DNA from: a virus
DNA: 20,540 nucleotides
Reading direction: 5' to 3' (one strand)
IMG/VR virus record: IMGVR_UViG_3300037586_002575
Span: 1 to 20,540 of that record
Under the pieces are notes generated by a model, which searched no databases, was not told where the DNA came from, and saw only the letters and a list, made by a program, of their open reading frames with translations. Position 1 is the first letter of the stretch. Each line of letters starts with the position of its first letter. A program made the position numbers and the translations under genes. Below are positions 1-7,814 of the stretch, piece by piece.

Positions 1-9
1 TTTTATTTA

Positions 10-789
10 TTAGCTGTCCATCAAGTCAGCAAATGCATCATCAATATTGCTGTACGTCTTTGACGAAGATGTTGAAGAGCCTTCACTAGAAGGGGACTCC
101 TGTGTGGTTTCACCGCTATCAAAGCCATCATTCTCATATCCGTTAATCCAGTCATTGACAATCTTAGAGAGCTCATCATAATTTTTACTCTGATAGATGT
201 CATCAAGATTTGGAATACCGTTCATCCACTCGCTTCCCTGATTCGAGTCAGAAGAAATCGGTGACTGCTTTCCTCGAGGTCTAACTTCTGTCATTGCCCA
301 CTTTCTACCTGGCTGCTTCATGCACGCAACCTTGATATCACGACCAGTCTTTGGATCCGTTATATCTCCATAGTCCTCATCGAGCATCAGACCAAGAATA
401 GCTTGATAAACTGTCTTTCCAAAAGCCCAGATCTGAACACCCTTGTCTTCTTCGCCTCTAACGATAACAGGTGCATACGTTCTCATCTTCGGATAGAGTT
501 TCTTTGCTAGCTCATAAGATTCCTTAGAACCATCATCGTGAAGCTTAGTAATTAACTCCTGAATAGGATCCTTATTACCAAACTGATATGGTGCTAGCAG
601 ACCCCTATTGTTACCGATTCCATAGTAGAACCACAACTCCTTAAATGGTTGCCCATCATTATCTGGAAACGAGAGAAGTCGAACTGTGTGCACTTCTCCC
701 TCAGTTGGTCTCCACATTACTGACCTGTTTCGGGCTGCACCGCTTAACCTGTCAAGCTTCTTTCTAATTGCTTCAAAATCTATTGTCAT
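10..789 (-). CDS. 32: gp32-like single-stranded DNA-binding protein
   Basis: Likely the phage replication and recombination SSB, which coats single-stranded DNA at the fork and recruits partner proteins through its acidic tail. The 259 residues fit the T4 gp32 layout: a basic N-terminus (about residues 1-25, with RKKLDRL) for cooperative binding, a core with an aromatic/basic strand pattern (ELWFYYGIG at 51-59, GVQIWAFGKTVYQAI at 117-131, DPKTGRDIKV at 145-154), and a Ser-rich linker leading to an acidic end (NIDDAFADLMDS). The zinc-binding His/Cys cluster of T4 gp32 is missing: only one cysteine (C156) is present, and the expected position (about 60-80) holds a Cys-free segment. Start is ATG, with AAGGA 8 bases upstream. 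A sigma70-like promoter lies just upstream. The family call rests on motif and layout recognition, not on a search. Confidence 0.85.
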   Translation of the reverse strand: MTIDFEAIRKKLDRLSGAARNRSVMWRPTEGEVHTVRLLSFPDNDGQPFKELWFYYGIGNNRGLLAPYQFGNKDPIQELITKLHDDGSKESYELAKKLYPKMRTYAPVIVRGEEDKGVQIWAFGKTVYQAILGLMLDEDYGDITDPKTGRDIKVACMKQPGRKWAMTEVRPRGKQSPISSDSNQGSEWMNGIPNLDDIYQSKNYDELSKIVNDWINGYENDGFDSGETTQESPSSEGSSTSSSKTYSNIDDAFADLMDS

Positions 790-852
790 TTTTTTTATCC
801 TTAAATTGCAATGTTGTTTAGTTTTTAATGTTTAGTTTGCCATTGCTATAAG

Positions 853-881
853 ATAATAACATGACATTTTAATATTTTCAA
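853..881 (-). promoter_or_regulatory. Predicted sigma70-like promoter for the SSB gene
   Basis: On the minus strand TTGAAA (881-876) is followed after exactly 17 bases by TATTAT (858-853). Each hexamer matches the consensus at 5 of 6 positions. A start near position 846 would give a leader of about 57 bases before the SSB ATG. The -35 box overlaps the stop codon (880-878) of the possible extension of the upstream gene. Host-type promoters are typical of early or middle phage genes, which suits an SSB. It is a prediction from sequence in an AT-rich gap, so a chance match is possible. Confidence 0.5.
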
Positions 882-1009
882 GATTTTTTAGAATATTTCT
901 TTTTAACTTTCCTTTCTAGTGGAATAGTGTAACCTGCTCCGGATCCTAATCCTGCTACAGTGTTAAATTCCTCCATACTATCTAGATCTTCTTCAAGCTC
1001 TTCATCTAT
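878..1009 (-). other. Open +1-frame tail downstream of the 576-residue gene (possible C-terminal extension or 32-residue ORF)
   Basis: After the annotated stop of the upstream gene (TGA at 1004-1002), the +1 frame stays open for 43 codons until TGA at 880-878. It encodes an acidic stretch (IDEELEEDLDSMEEF), then a glycine-rich piece (NTVAGLGSGAGYTIPL), then a lysine-rich end (KVKKKYSKKS). An acidic linker, a G-rich GAGYTxPL-type motif and a basic end following an LRRIIRRSIKE helix resemble a C-terminal pattern I recall from several large-phage proteins. That recollection is unverified. The tail could join the upstream protein through the A10 run, or be read from the internal ATG at 976 (32 residues); GGAG lies just inside that ATG rather than before it, so independent initiation looks weak. 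Confidence 0.5.
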
Positions 1010-2732
1010 ATTTTTTTTTTGATTCTTTAATACTTCTTCTTATTATTCTTCTTAGAGCTTCTTCCCTTAGATCTTCAGGTCTAGATTGATAGCTTACGTA
1101 TCCCATGTCTGTCTTGTAATTTACAGCATCCTTTCCTGAACCCATGCTGCCAGAATCGTCGTCTTCATCTGTGTCTGGTGGTTGACGATATCGATATCCT
1201 GTAGGGCGGGGATCTGATCCTTCTGGTGCTGAGTAACTTAACGTCTCTCTAATGAAAGTTCTAAGTAGTTTAAAATCATTGTTCATTTTTTGTGCCTCAA
1301 ATATGTTTACTAGTTGATCTCGGCCAAGGGCTGCGACATCAACCAGCGATTGTTTAATTTTTCTCATGTTGTCTGAAATTAAATCGTCAACCATGGACTC
1401 ATAAGTGTCACCTTCAAATCTTTCGTGAGCTTGTGACATAGCTTGTGGAGATACACCAAGATTTGACGGATTAAATTTAAACACTCCAGATCCGCCTGCC
1501 ATAGACCAGTTATTATATTGCTCGCTTGCTTCCTCTAAAATATCAGACAAAGTAACAAGTGTCGCAGGAGCTTCTATAACTATATTGTGAAACCATGCGG
1601 GATCTATTCCAAAGTCGTCTACTTCTTCTGAGTCAGATATATTTGCAACTAATTTAAAAATAGGGTTTAGTAGAATTTCTGACTTTATTGCACTCTTTAA
1701 AGCGCCTGATCCTCCTAAGCCGACAAAGCTAGTAGCTGCGCCTACCTTGCCTCCTTTTAAGAAACGACCTGCAAGACCTAAAACACCCTTACCGGCTCCA
1801 ACAAAAGGAATCAGATAAACAGCTGCCTGAAGAAGATCAACATAATCATCAAACATCGCGGCAGAGATTGCTTGTAAGTTACTAACAGAACTGTAAGACC
1901 CTTCAAGCATTAGACGATCGACACCTTTCATTGCATTCATCTGACTAATCTGAAGCTCTTTGAGATTAAAAATAACGTACGATGCAGCAATTGGTGTGCC
2001 TATAACTGGAATTCCGGCAGCTGTAAGCGCTAAGAAGTCTCTTCCCACTTCAAACACTACATCTTTTATCTTCTCAATAGGAATGCCACCACCTGTCAAT
2101 TCCTCTACCTTGTCTGATAGCAGATCGTAAGCAGGCCTGCCAACTTCTTTTGCTCTGTCTAATAGATCAGAAACATACTCATATGCCTCTTCAGCCTCAT
2201 CTTCCAGCTCGTCTGGAACAAAATCTCTCCAGTTAGCATCTTCTACTGCATCGGGAACAAGATCTCTCCATTTGAATACATCTTCTGATAGATATCTATC
2301 AGAATTGAATAAAGTATATGATGGTAGCAATACCATTAAATCTTCATCAAAGTATTCTTTAATATCAGCCACCCTCTCTCCGCCTAATTTTTTCTCTATT
2401 CTTGAAATATAATTATTATCTTCGTCTGATTCTTTCACATCTTGTTCGGGAAACATAGCTTTGGGCTCATATAGTTCATCATACCCTTTGTTTACACGTG
2501 ACATCGAAATACCAGACCAGCCAGCATCAGCTGCCATTGAAGGTTGTCCTCTGAAGTCGCTTAGGTACCAGGGAATTTTCTCCCTGCCGATTTTTTCCTT
2601 ATAATCATCGCCGCCAAACATTGCACCGAGAACAGGTACACCTATACCTCGACCAGACCACACGCCATCACCAGTAACATTATCCATGGTGTCAGCGTAC
2701 ATCTTTAAAAAATTCTTTCTTTTTAGTGGCAT
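1002..2732 (-). CDS. Unrecognised phage protein with hydrophobic glycine-rich segments
   Basis: I do not recognise the family of this 576-residue protein. Most of it is acidic and probably helical. Two hydrophobic segments stand out: about 233-256 (LALTAAGIPVIGTPIAASYV) and about 300-322 (LQAAVYLIPFVGAGKGVLGL), followed by a Gly-rich stretch to about 345. Such segments occur in phage internal or ejected proteins and in membrane-active domains, but no function follows from this alone. A short internal duplication, WRDLVPDAVED (155-165) and WRDFVPDELED (168-178), is visible. An LR-x-x-IR helix motif occurs twice near the end (LLRTFIRETL about 489-498; LRRIIRRSIKE about 560-570). The end runs into ten A residues, after which only two codons precede the stop, whereas the +1 frame continues for 43 codons. 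The real product may therefore be about 617 residues. The start is ATG with only a weak AGG upstream. Confidence 0.6.
   Translation of the reverse strand: MPLKRKNFLKMYADTMDNVTGDGVWSGRGIGVPVLGAMFGGDDYKEKIGREKIPWYLSDFRGQPSMAADAGWSGISMSRVNKGYDELYEPKAMFPEQDVKESDEDNNYISRIEKKLGGERVADIKEYFDEDLMVLLPSYTLFNSDRYLSEDVFKWRDLVPDAVEDANWRDFVPDELEDEAEEAYEYVSDLLDRAKEVGRPAYDLLSDKVEELTGGGIPIEKIKDVVFEVGRDFLALTAAGIPVIGTPIAASYVIFNLKELQISQMNAMKGVDRLMLEGSYSSVSNLQAISAAMFDDYVDLLQAAVYLIPFVGAGKGVLGLAGRFLKGGKVGAATSFVGLGGSGALKSAIKSEILLNPIFKLVANISDSEEVDDFGIDPAWFHNIVIEAPATLVTLSDILEEASEQYNNWSMAGGSGVFKFNPSNLGVSPQAMSQAHERFEGDTYESMVDDLISDNMRKIKQSLVDVAALGRDQLVNIFEAQKMNNDFKLLRTFIRETLSYSAPEGSDPRPTGYRYRQPPDTDEDDDSGSMGSGKDAVNYKTDMGYVSYQSRPEDLREEALRRIIRRSIKESKKKYR
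1011..1020 (-). other. A10 homopolymer, candidate slippage site
   Basis: The minus strand carries ten consecutive A bases, read TCA AAA AAA AAA TAT AGA TGA in the annotated frame. The zero frame and the -1 frame (next codons ATA TAG) both stop within three codons. Only the +1 (equivalently -2) frame stays open, for 43 codons. Runs of nine or more A are classic substrates for transcriptional slippage and also for sequencing or assembly length errors. Confidence 0.5.
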
Positions 2733-2748
2733 CTTACCTATAAATATT

Positions 2749-3333
2749 CTACTTAATCTTCATTTCCTCATGAATTACAAGAGACTTAGCTTTTTGTAGC
2801 AATATTCCTAAAGTCGTCTCAGATCCTACATAAAACCTATTCTCTTCAAAGTGAGAGCCTTGAGCAATCTGAATGGCAATCCACTCATCTCTAGATAATT
2901 TAACACCAAATTGTTGTAAGAGATATAGTGTCCTATGTGAAACTGACATCTTTGGAATTTCTTCGTTGTATTTGTAATTTTGCCCTAGCTTTTCCCTGTG
3001 CCAATCTGAGTCCTGATCCACAAAACAGTCGTGATTTTCATCACCGACCTTTCCGATCTCATGAAGAAGTCCAACCTTTAAGATTGAACCCACTGGTGTG
3101 TTAAGACTTAAAGCGTCGTTAATGGAGCGCATTGTGAATGCAACATTAAGCGAATGCTCAACAAGACCGCCAGGTTCTGAATTATATTGGCTGTCCCTCA
3201 TTGAAGCTGGGCACATTAAAATTCTCTCTCCGAGAAACTCAATTAGATCATTAATATTGTCATCACAGAGACGACCGCATAATTTTTCGTACTTTTCCCA
3301 ATTTAATTTAATTTTTTCTACACTGTTAGTCAA
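2749..3333 (-). CDS. HD-domain metal-dependent phosphohydrolase
   Basis: This 194-residue protein has the HD-superfamily pattern: H60 in GGLVEHSLNV, the HE pair at 91-92 in GLLHEIGKVGD, then SDWHREKLGQNYKYNEE (109-125), H133, and H161 in the QGSHFEENRFY segment. It resembles a family of HD proteins common in T4-like phages whose substrate is unknown; nucleotide or nucleic-acid phosphoester hydrolysis is the usual expectation. The canonical HD doublet is HE here, which keeps an acidic ligand but is unusual. The start is TTG, supported by AAGGAGA 5 bases upstream; the next in-frame ATG (residue 40) would remove part of the fold. The TTG overlaps the stop of the upstream polymerase gene (TTGA), so the two are probably translationally coupled, suggesting a role in DNA metabolism. 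Confidence 0.75.
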   Translation of the reverse strand: MTNSVEKIKLNWEKYEKLCGRLCDDNINDLIEFLGERILMCPASMRDSQYNSEPGGLVEHSLNVAFTMRSINDALSLNTPVGSILKVGLLHEIGKVGDENHDCFVDQDSDWHREKLGQNYKYNEEIPKMSVSHRTLYLLQQFGVKLSRDEWIAIQIAQGSHFEENRFYVGSETTLGILLQKAKSLVIHEEMKIK

Positions 3334-4532
3334 TTTATCTCCTTTACTTTGACTGGAAAGTTAGTTTTTACAACATGTGACACGAATCCTTTTTCGCATA
3401 TGTCACGCAGCTTATTAAGATCGTCTCCGTCCACATCTAAAAGTATAGCATCATGAATCAGATACAAAGGACAAAACTTAATTTGATGATCACGAAGTGC
3501 TTCAATTAGTAATTCGAAAACATCATGAGAAATGTCAACTGTTGAGGACTGTATCAAGTGGTTTACACTTGGAGAATCAGAAAATATTTTTCTTCCGTGC
3601 GTGTTAAACGTGCACCCGTTTTCAGAATGTTGCTCTTTAAGCATGCTTTCTAAATGTCTGACTCCAAAGTAATCCTTTACCTCTTCCAAAACTCTAATTG
3701 AGTCCAATCCATTGGGCAATCTTGACTTCAGCGCGTGGTGTGACGCACCATATATTGCTGAAAGAGTTGCAATCTTTGCTGCTTCCCTACTAATTTCAAC
3801 ATTCACATCTTTCATAACTCTAGAGTAAACATCACCGTCTATTGTTTTTCCAAATAAGGCTAACGCAACCCTGGGCTCAGCAGACTGTAAGTCAATCTCA
3901 ACTATCTTTCCTCCTATATACCGTGACTCTATAATTTTTCTACTTTCCTTTTTCATTGTGAGAATGTTTGGGCCGTTTATAATCGTCATTCTTCCTGTAA
4001 TGGTTCTGCAAAAAGAGTAAAAAGATCTAGGCGCATAGCCTGAACTATCGGGTAAAAATTTCTCAAGATTCTGCCTCACACTGCCACTTGCACCTATGCA
4101 ATAATTTCTAACTGTAGCCTCGCGTATAATAGGTCTCTGGAGCTGACAGGCTATCTCTCTATTCCTCAAGAGGGTGGAAATATAGTAACGGTTAGACTCA
4201 TCAGTGAAGTGTCTCCAGAGCTGATCTACAATCTCCGTGACAACTGATTTCCACATCAAAAAAGGCATGCAAAATCTCCACTTAACGTCTGAAAGATCAT
4301 CCTGCACGTACATCTGAGCTTTTCCCCAGGAAGTATTCTTAAAGTCAGGCACATCTATTCTTAAAGCTGCAGCTGCTTCCCTTAGATCCCTATGATGATC
4401 AAACCCCCAGAGAAGACACCCAGGTGGTACAATGTTAGACCACCGCCACTCATCACCGTCATAGACAAGATGCTCGTGAGTTCCAATCACACCAGCTGAT
4501 ATAACTAATTCCACAAGAGAATTATAAAGCAT
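3330..4532 (-). CDS. polA: Short family A DNA polymerase (polymerase domain only)
   Basis: Only 400 residues long, against about 700 for T7 polymerase and 928 for E. coli Pol I, yet the polymerase motifs are present in order. TGRMTIINGPN at 179-189 matches the Pol I TGR (R668) region. Motif A is EIDLQSAEPRVAL, with D214 as the D705 equivalent and E219 as the steric gate E710. Motif B is R249, K253, L257, Y261, equivalent to R754, K758, F762, Y766. N324 and Q328 match N845 and Q849. Motif C is LIHDAILLD, with H360 and D361 matching H881 and D882. The two catalytic aspartates are intact. F762 is replaced by leucine, and E883 by alanine (A362). No 3'-5' exonuclease motifs are seen in residues 1-175, and the gene upstream is structural. 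The start is ATG without a clear Shine-Dalgarno sequence. Confidence 0.85.
   Translation of the reverse strand: MLYNSLVELVISAGVIGTHEHLVYDGDEWRWSNIVPPGCLLWGFDHHRDLREAAAALRIDVPDFKNTSWGKAQMYVQDDLSDVKWRFCMPFLMWKSVVTEIVDQLWRHFTDESNRYYISTLLRNREIACQLQRPIIREATVRNYCIGASGSVRQNLEKFLPDSSGYAPRSFYSFCRTITGRMTIINGPNILTMKKESRKIIESRYIGGKIVEIDLQSAEPRVALALFGKTIDGDVYSRVMKDVNVEISREAAKIATLSAIYGASHHALKSRLPNGLDSIRVLEEVKDYFGVRHLESMLKEQHSENGCTFNTHGRKIFSDSPSVNHLIQSSTVDISHDVFELLIEALRDHQIKFCPLYLIHDAILLDVDGDDLNKLRDICEKGFVSHVVKTNFPVKVKEIN
3338..3344 (-). promoter_or_regulatory. Ribosome binding site for the TTG start of the HD gene
   Basis: AAGGAGA lies inside the last codons of the polymerase gene. Its GGAG core ends 5 bases before the TTG at 3333. 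This supports TTG initiation and coupling across the TTGA stop/start overlap. Confidence 0.65.
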
Positions 4533-4574
4533 AGATGACTATATTTTCAATAAATAAGAAAATTAGCGACTGTG

Positions 4575-7500
4575 TTATGTTGTGCTAAACTCAGCCTTAG
4601 ATGCTATGTCGAGAGCATTCCTCATAGACTTGATCGTAGCAGAACCATTATAGGTCATGTTAAACGTGGACTCAAATATTCCTGGGCCTAAGGTGTGTCG
4701 AATACCTATCACGTAATAAAAATTATCTGCAGTTGTTCCAGTTCCCATATCTAGAAAATACTTTTGTCCGTAGGTTACCATTGGAAACCCTGCTGTCTGA
4801 AGACTAGCATTTGTAGGAATTACAAATACATCCTCAACACTAGTTGATGACTGGGAGGTCTGTGATCCCTGGCTGCTATCATCGATGGCATTTAATAGTA
4901 GTACTTGGTTTACTGCTCCTCCGGTGTTAGACGACATTCCAACGCTAAATACATTTGTAAATTGTGTTCCAAATGTTATGGAGGGATAGACAGATTTTAT
5001 TGCCTGTTTTATATCTCTCGCAGGCATTGCAGAGATGTACATCTGCTCAGCGGTTGATCCGCCATCCGCATCTCTGGATTCGACAATAACCTCTTCACTC
5101 TTAACAATCTTACCATCCTCTATAAACGAATCCACCATTGCACTAAGTGCAGCGGAGCTCGCAGATTCCGCAGCTGCCTGTTCTGCCTTACCGTTGTCAG
5201 ACTGTGCCTCAATATCCTGAGTGATAACCTCTATTGCTGCCTCCCCCTGGCGCATAACTTGATTAAGAAGTTCTGCCTCGTAAGGTATTCCAGCTTTTGC
5301 ATCGAATACGTGAATTCTCAAGATAGTCTTGGTATTAAATATCCCGCCTCCGTCTCCGGTTACCTTTGCAGGTAGGCACTCTGTGAGCATAGTTATATCG
5401 GGAATCTCAAACTTATCCATTCTATTTAAGCCATCCTTTACGTGATCCCTGTATATTTCTCGAAGCGCATCCGCTCTAGCGCCCTGGTTAGCAATAATAG
5501 CTGACTTTCTCTCCTCAGGAGTTTTACCCTTAAGTGCCTCAGAGCTTATCTCCTTGTAAATCTCTGTTAATCCGTACATTGGATGACTCTGATTCTCTGG
5601 TCCGCAAGAATCCTTGAATAGCATCTCAGCGAACGCTGACGTTGATATTCCAGGCCTCTCCTGTGCTACCTTCATGAGAAACTCTGTGAAGCCAATAAGA
5701 TTAAATGTGGAAATATTTTTATTTGCCATGTAAGACGCGTGGTTGTTAAACGGGTAGAAGTGAAATTGAACCTCGTCGTACCTACCGGTGGCCTGCAATG
5801 GTCTTCCCACATACGTCAGAAGAACTGATCCGAGGCTTGGCCACAGTGATCCAATGTTTGTCTCAGCATTTTCAGACCCACTAAGCCCTATAGGCTCCCC
5901 TCGATTCTCCTTTTCCGTAATAAGTTTCTGAATTGGATAGTACCACTGGCCATCATTAAAGATGTCAACTTTTGATAAATTTAACAACTTGCTAATCATC
6001 ATTGTTCTTAGTGTGCTGTACTTGTCTGAGCTATTATTCTGATCGTCAATTAACGCAACAAGCTCCTTCAGAATTTCCGCACCTGACTCAAGTGCTTCAG
6101 CTCCCTGATCATTTCTAAGTAGCCTTAGAAGCTGTCTATACTTATCAATCTCTATCATTGCTACAGGTGACTGAAAACCTCCGACAGCTGTGAATCCACC
6201 TTGCACATCCATCAAGATATCTCTGGTTACCTGTAGGTGGCTGATGACATCTTCGTCTTCTAGATCGCCGTTATCTAACCCTGATGATATTCGATTCTTC
6301 CAGTAGTCAGTCCTAGACTTGCTAATTACATCAATAATTCTATTTAAAAATGGTGCTATCATAGATGCGGGAACGTGTGTTACACCTACAGCTGCCGGGA
6401 TGCTAGCCATGTCACCAACTCCTCTGGATGCTAGCCTCAGAGACACCCTGACCTGACCATCCTCAAGCATAGTGAGATCAGCAACTTGAATGTTGAATGC
6501 TGACTTACTTCTTAGTGAGTTTAGAAAATCTGCGTACACGTTTCCAACAATATTTCCACTTGCCTGGGGGTGCATCCATCCATACTCAATTACAACATAA
6601 GTACCTGCAAATGAACTTGCCCCCACTATAGGTGCAATAAGAGGTAGCCTAGACCTATCGTGAAGTATAAGCTCCATCGACGCAGTCTTATTTGCCAGAG
6701 TTGCGAGACCAAGTCCTACTATGTCAACTGTAAGTCTCTCAAGTGAGGCGAGAGGCGCTGATGGATTTATAACGCCGCCTGCGTCGGCATTTCCACCATT
6801 TCCAAGATTATTGAGAGTCTGGGGAGCTTGAAATAGCTCTATCCCAGCATTTGATGTCTGAGCTACCTCCACTTCAATATCTGTACTAGTGACATCATCA
6901 AATAATTCTGATATATTTCCAGTAAATGTTCCGCCTGACAGGTCAAACTCGTTGTCAGATTCTCCCACGGGGGAAAGTGAGTTGAGATTTACACCCTTAC
7001 TCTCATTAAAGCTTGTAGGCGTAATACTTTCGTCAGGTGATCCGGCAGCGTAGCCGTAAAGTGTCATTGCTTTGCTTCCATTAGAGAAAGTATCAGTCTC
7101 AGATACGAACATGAGTTTTATAAAGGGTGCACACTGTGACATCTCTATCGTAGGGATACTGTTAAAAAAGATTGAACCTGCATCACTTCTTCTGTTTGCA
7201 GGAGTAAGACGATTGTCATTAACATTAACTACTGTCAACCACGGATTATCGATTCTATCTGCTGGTGCACCACCGTCATTACCATCAGAAGGAGTTACTT
7301 CCTCAAGTGATTGACCCGTACCTTCTAGTGATTTCTTTCGAGAAATATCAAGTAATACATTTCGCAGTATTCCACACTGTTGCTTTACTCCCACACCGTC
7401 ATCAATATTGGCAGTAGCATTTACGGGAGAGTCAGGAACTGCTGAGGATTCAAACCTAATTTGAATTAACTGGTCTATCTTGTCATAATCACCAAGATTG

Positions 7501-7811
7501 TCCCTTATCTTTGTCATAATGTCTGTAATGAACAAGGCACCCTCTGATGTGTCAGTGAGGATGGATCGTAGCTTAGCCTGAGCTTCAAGGCTTAGTGCTT
7601 CCTCAGATTTATCACTAGAAGGATTGATACGTGAAACTAGACCCTCAAGGTTTGTAAGTGAGCTATCCAGTACGTAATTCTTTATTTCATTTCCTGCGCC
7701 TGAAGAAGTATAATATCTGGCAAGATCTGCAACAGCGAGATCAAGACGATTTTCTGGTGGTAGCTGTCTGTAATTCTCAATCCACTCTTCAAAATTTTTA
7801 GAGAAAGACAA
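4575..7811 (-). CDS. Large baseplate hub-like protein
   Basis: A 1078-residue protein at the end of the baseplate block, likely a central baseplate (hub) component. A hub-type signature is the segment around 370-465: a strand-rich stretch ending in GTYVVIEYGWMHPQ (403-416), then FNIQVADLTMLEDGQVRVSL (439-458). An IE(Y/W)GW motif of this kind recurs in phage hub proteins of the gp27/gpD class. Residues 1007-1053 (TAGFPMVTYGQKYFLDMGTG, then FYYVIGIRHTLGPGIFESTF) look like the end of such proteins, a beta domain with a G-rich turn. An Ala/Glu-rich helical linker lies at about 855-900. No lysozyme or peptidase domain was recognised. The start is TTG with GAGGTGA just upstream; only 3 bases separate it from the LysM gene. 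The hub assignment is inference from motifs and position. Confidence 0.6.
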   Translation of the reverse strand: MSFSKNFEEWIENYRQLPPENRLDLAVADLARYYTSSGAGNEIKNYVLDSSLTNLEGLVSRINPSSDKSEEALSLEAQAKLRSILTDTSEGALFITDIMTKIRDNLGDYDKIDQLIQIRFESSAVPDSPVNATANIDDGVGVKQQCGILRNVLLDISRKKSLEGTGQSLEEVTPSDGNDGGAPADRIDNPWLTVVNVNDNRLTPANRRSDAGSIFFNSIPTIEMSQCAPFIKLMFVSETDTFSNGSKAMTLYGYAAGSPDESITPTSFNESKGVNLNSLSPVGESDNEFDLSGGTFTGNISELFDDVTSTDIEVEVAQTSNAGIELFQAPQTLNNLGNGGNADAGGVINPSAPLASLERLTVDIVGLGLATLANKTASMELILHDRSRLPLIAPIVGASSFAGTYVVIEYGWMHPQASGNIVGNVYADFLNSLRSKSAFNIQVADLTMLEDGQVRVSLRLASRGVGDMASIPAAVGVTHVPASMIAPFLNRIIDVISKSRTDYWKNRISSGLDNGDLEDEDVISHLQVTRDILMDVQGGFTAVGGFQSPVAMIEIDKYRQLLRLLRNDQGAEALESGAEILKELVALIDDQNNSSDKYSTLRTMMISKLLNLSKVDIFNDGQWYYPIQKLITEKENRGEPIGLSGSENAETNIGSLWPSLGSVLLTYVGRPLQATGRYDEVQFHFYPFNNHASYMANKNISTFNLIGFTEFLMKVAQERPGISTSAFAEMLFKDSCGPENQSHPMYGLTEIYKEISSEALKGKTPEERKSAIIANQGARADALREIYRDHVKDGLNRMDKFEIPDITMLTECLPAKVTGDGGGIFNTKTILRIHVFDAKAGIPYEAELLNQVMRQGEAAIEVITQDIEAQSDNGKAEQAAAESASSAALSAMVDSFIEDGKIVKSEEVIVESRDADGGSTAEQMYISAMPARDIKQAIKSVYPSITFGTQFTNVFSVGMSSNTGGAVNQVLLLNAIDDSSQGSQTSQSSTSVEDVFVIPTNASLQTAGFPMVTYGQKYFLDMGTGTTADNFYYVIGIRHTLGPGIFESTFNMTYNGSATIKSMRNALDIASKAEFSTT

Positions 7812-7814
7812 TGA

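Noticed and set aside
2739-2746. TATAAATA on the plus strand before the 576-residue gene
   Set aside because: It points to the right, antisense to the HD gene, and no plus-strand gene follows.
3330-4532. Polymerase gene as a decayed pseudogene
   Set aside because: The frame is intact and catalytic aspartates, steric gate, R, K, Y, N and Q motif residues are all kept, which argues for selection.
4543-4563. Inverted repeat ATTTTC...GAAAAT between hub and polymerase genes
   Set aside because: The stem is only six pairs, five of them A-T, with a 9-base loop and no T-tract; too weak to call a terminator.
4575-7811. Lysozyme or peptidase domain in the hub-like protein, as in T4 gp5
   Set aside because: No catalytic motif could be recognised in the sequence.
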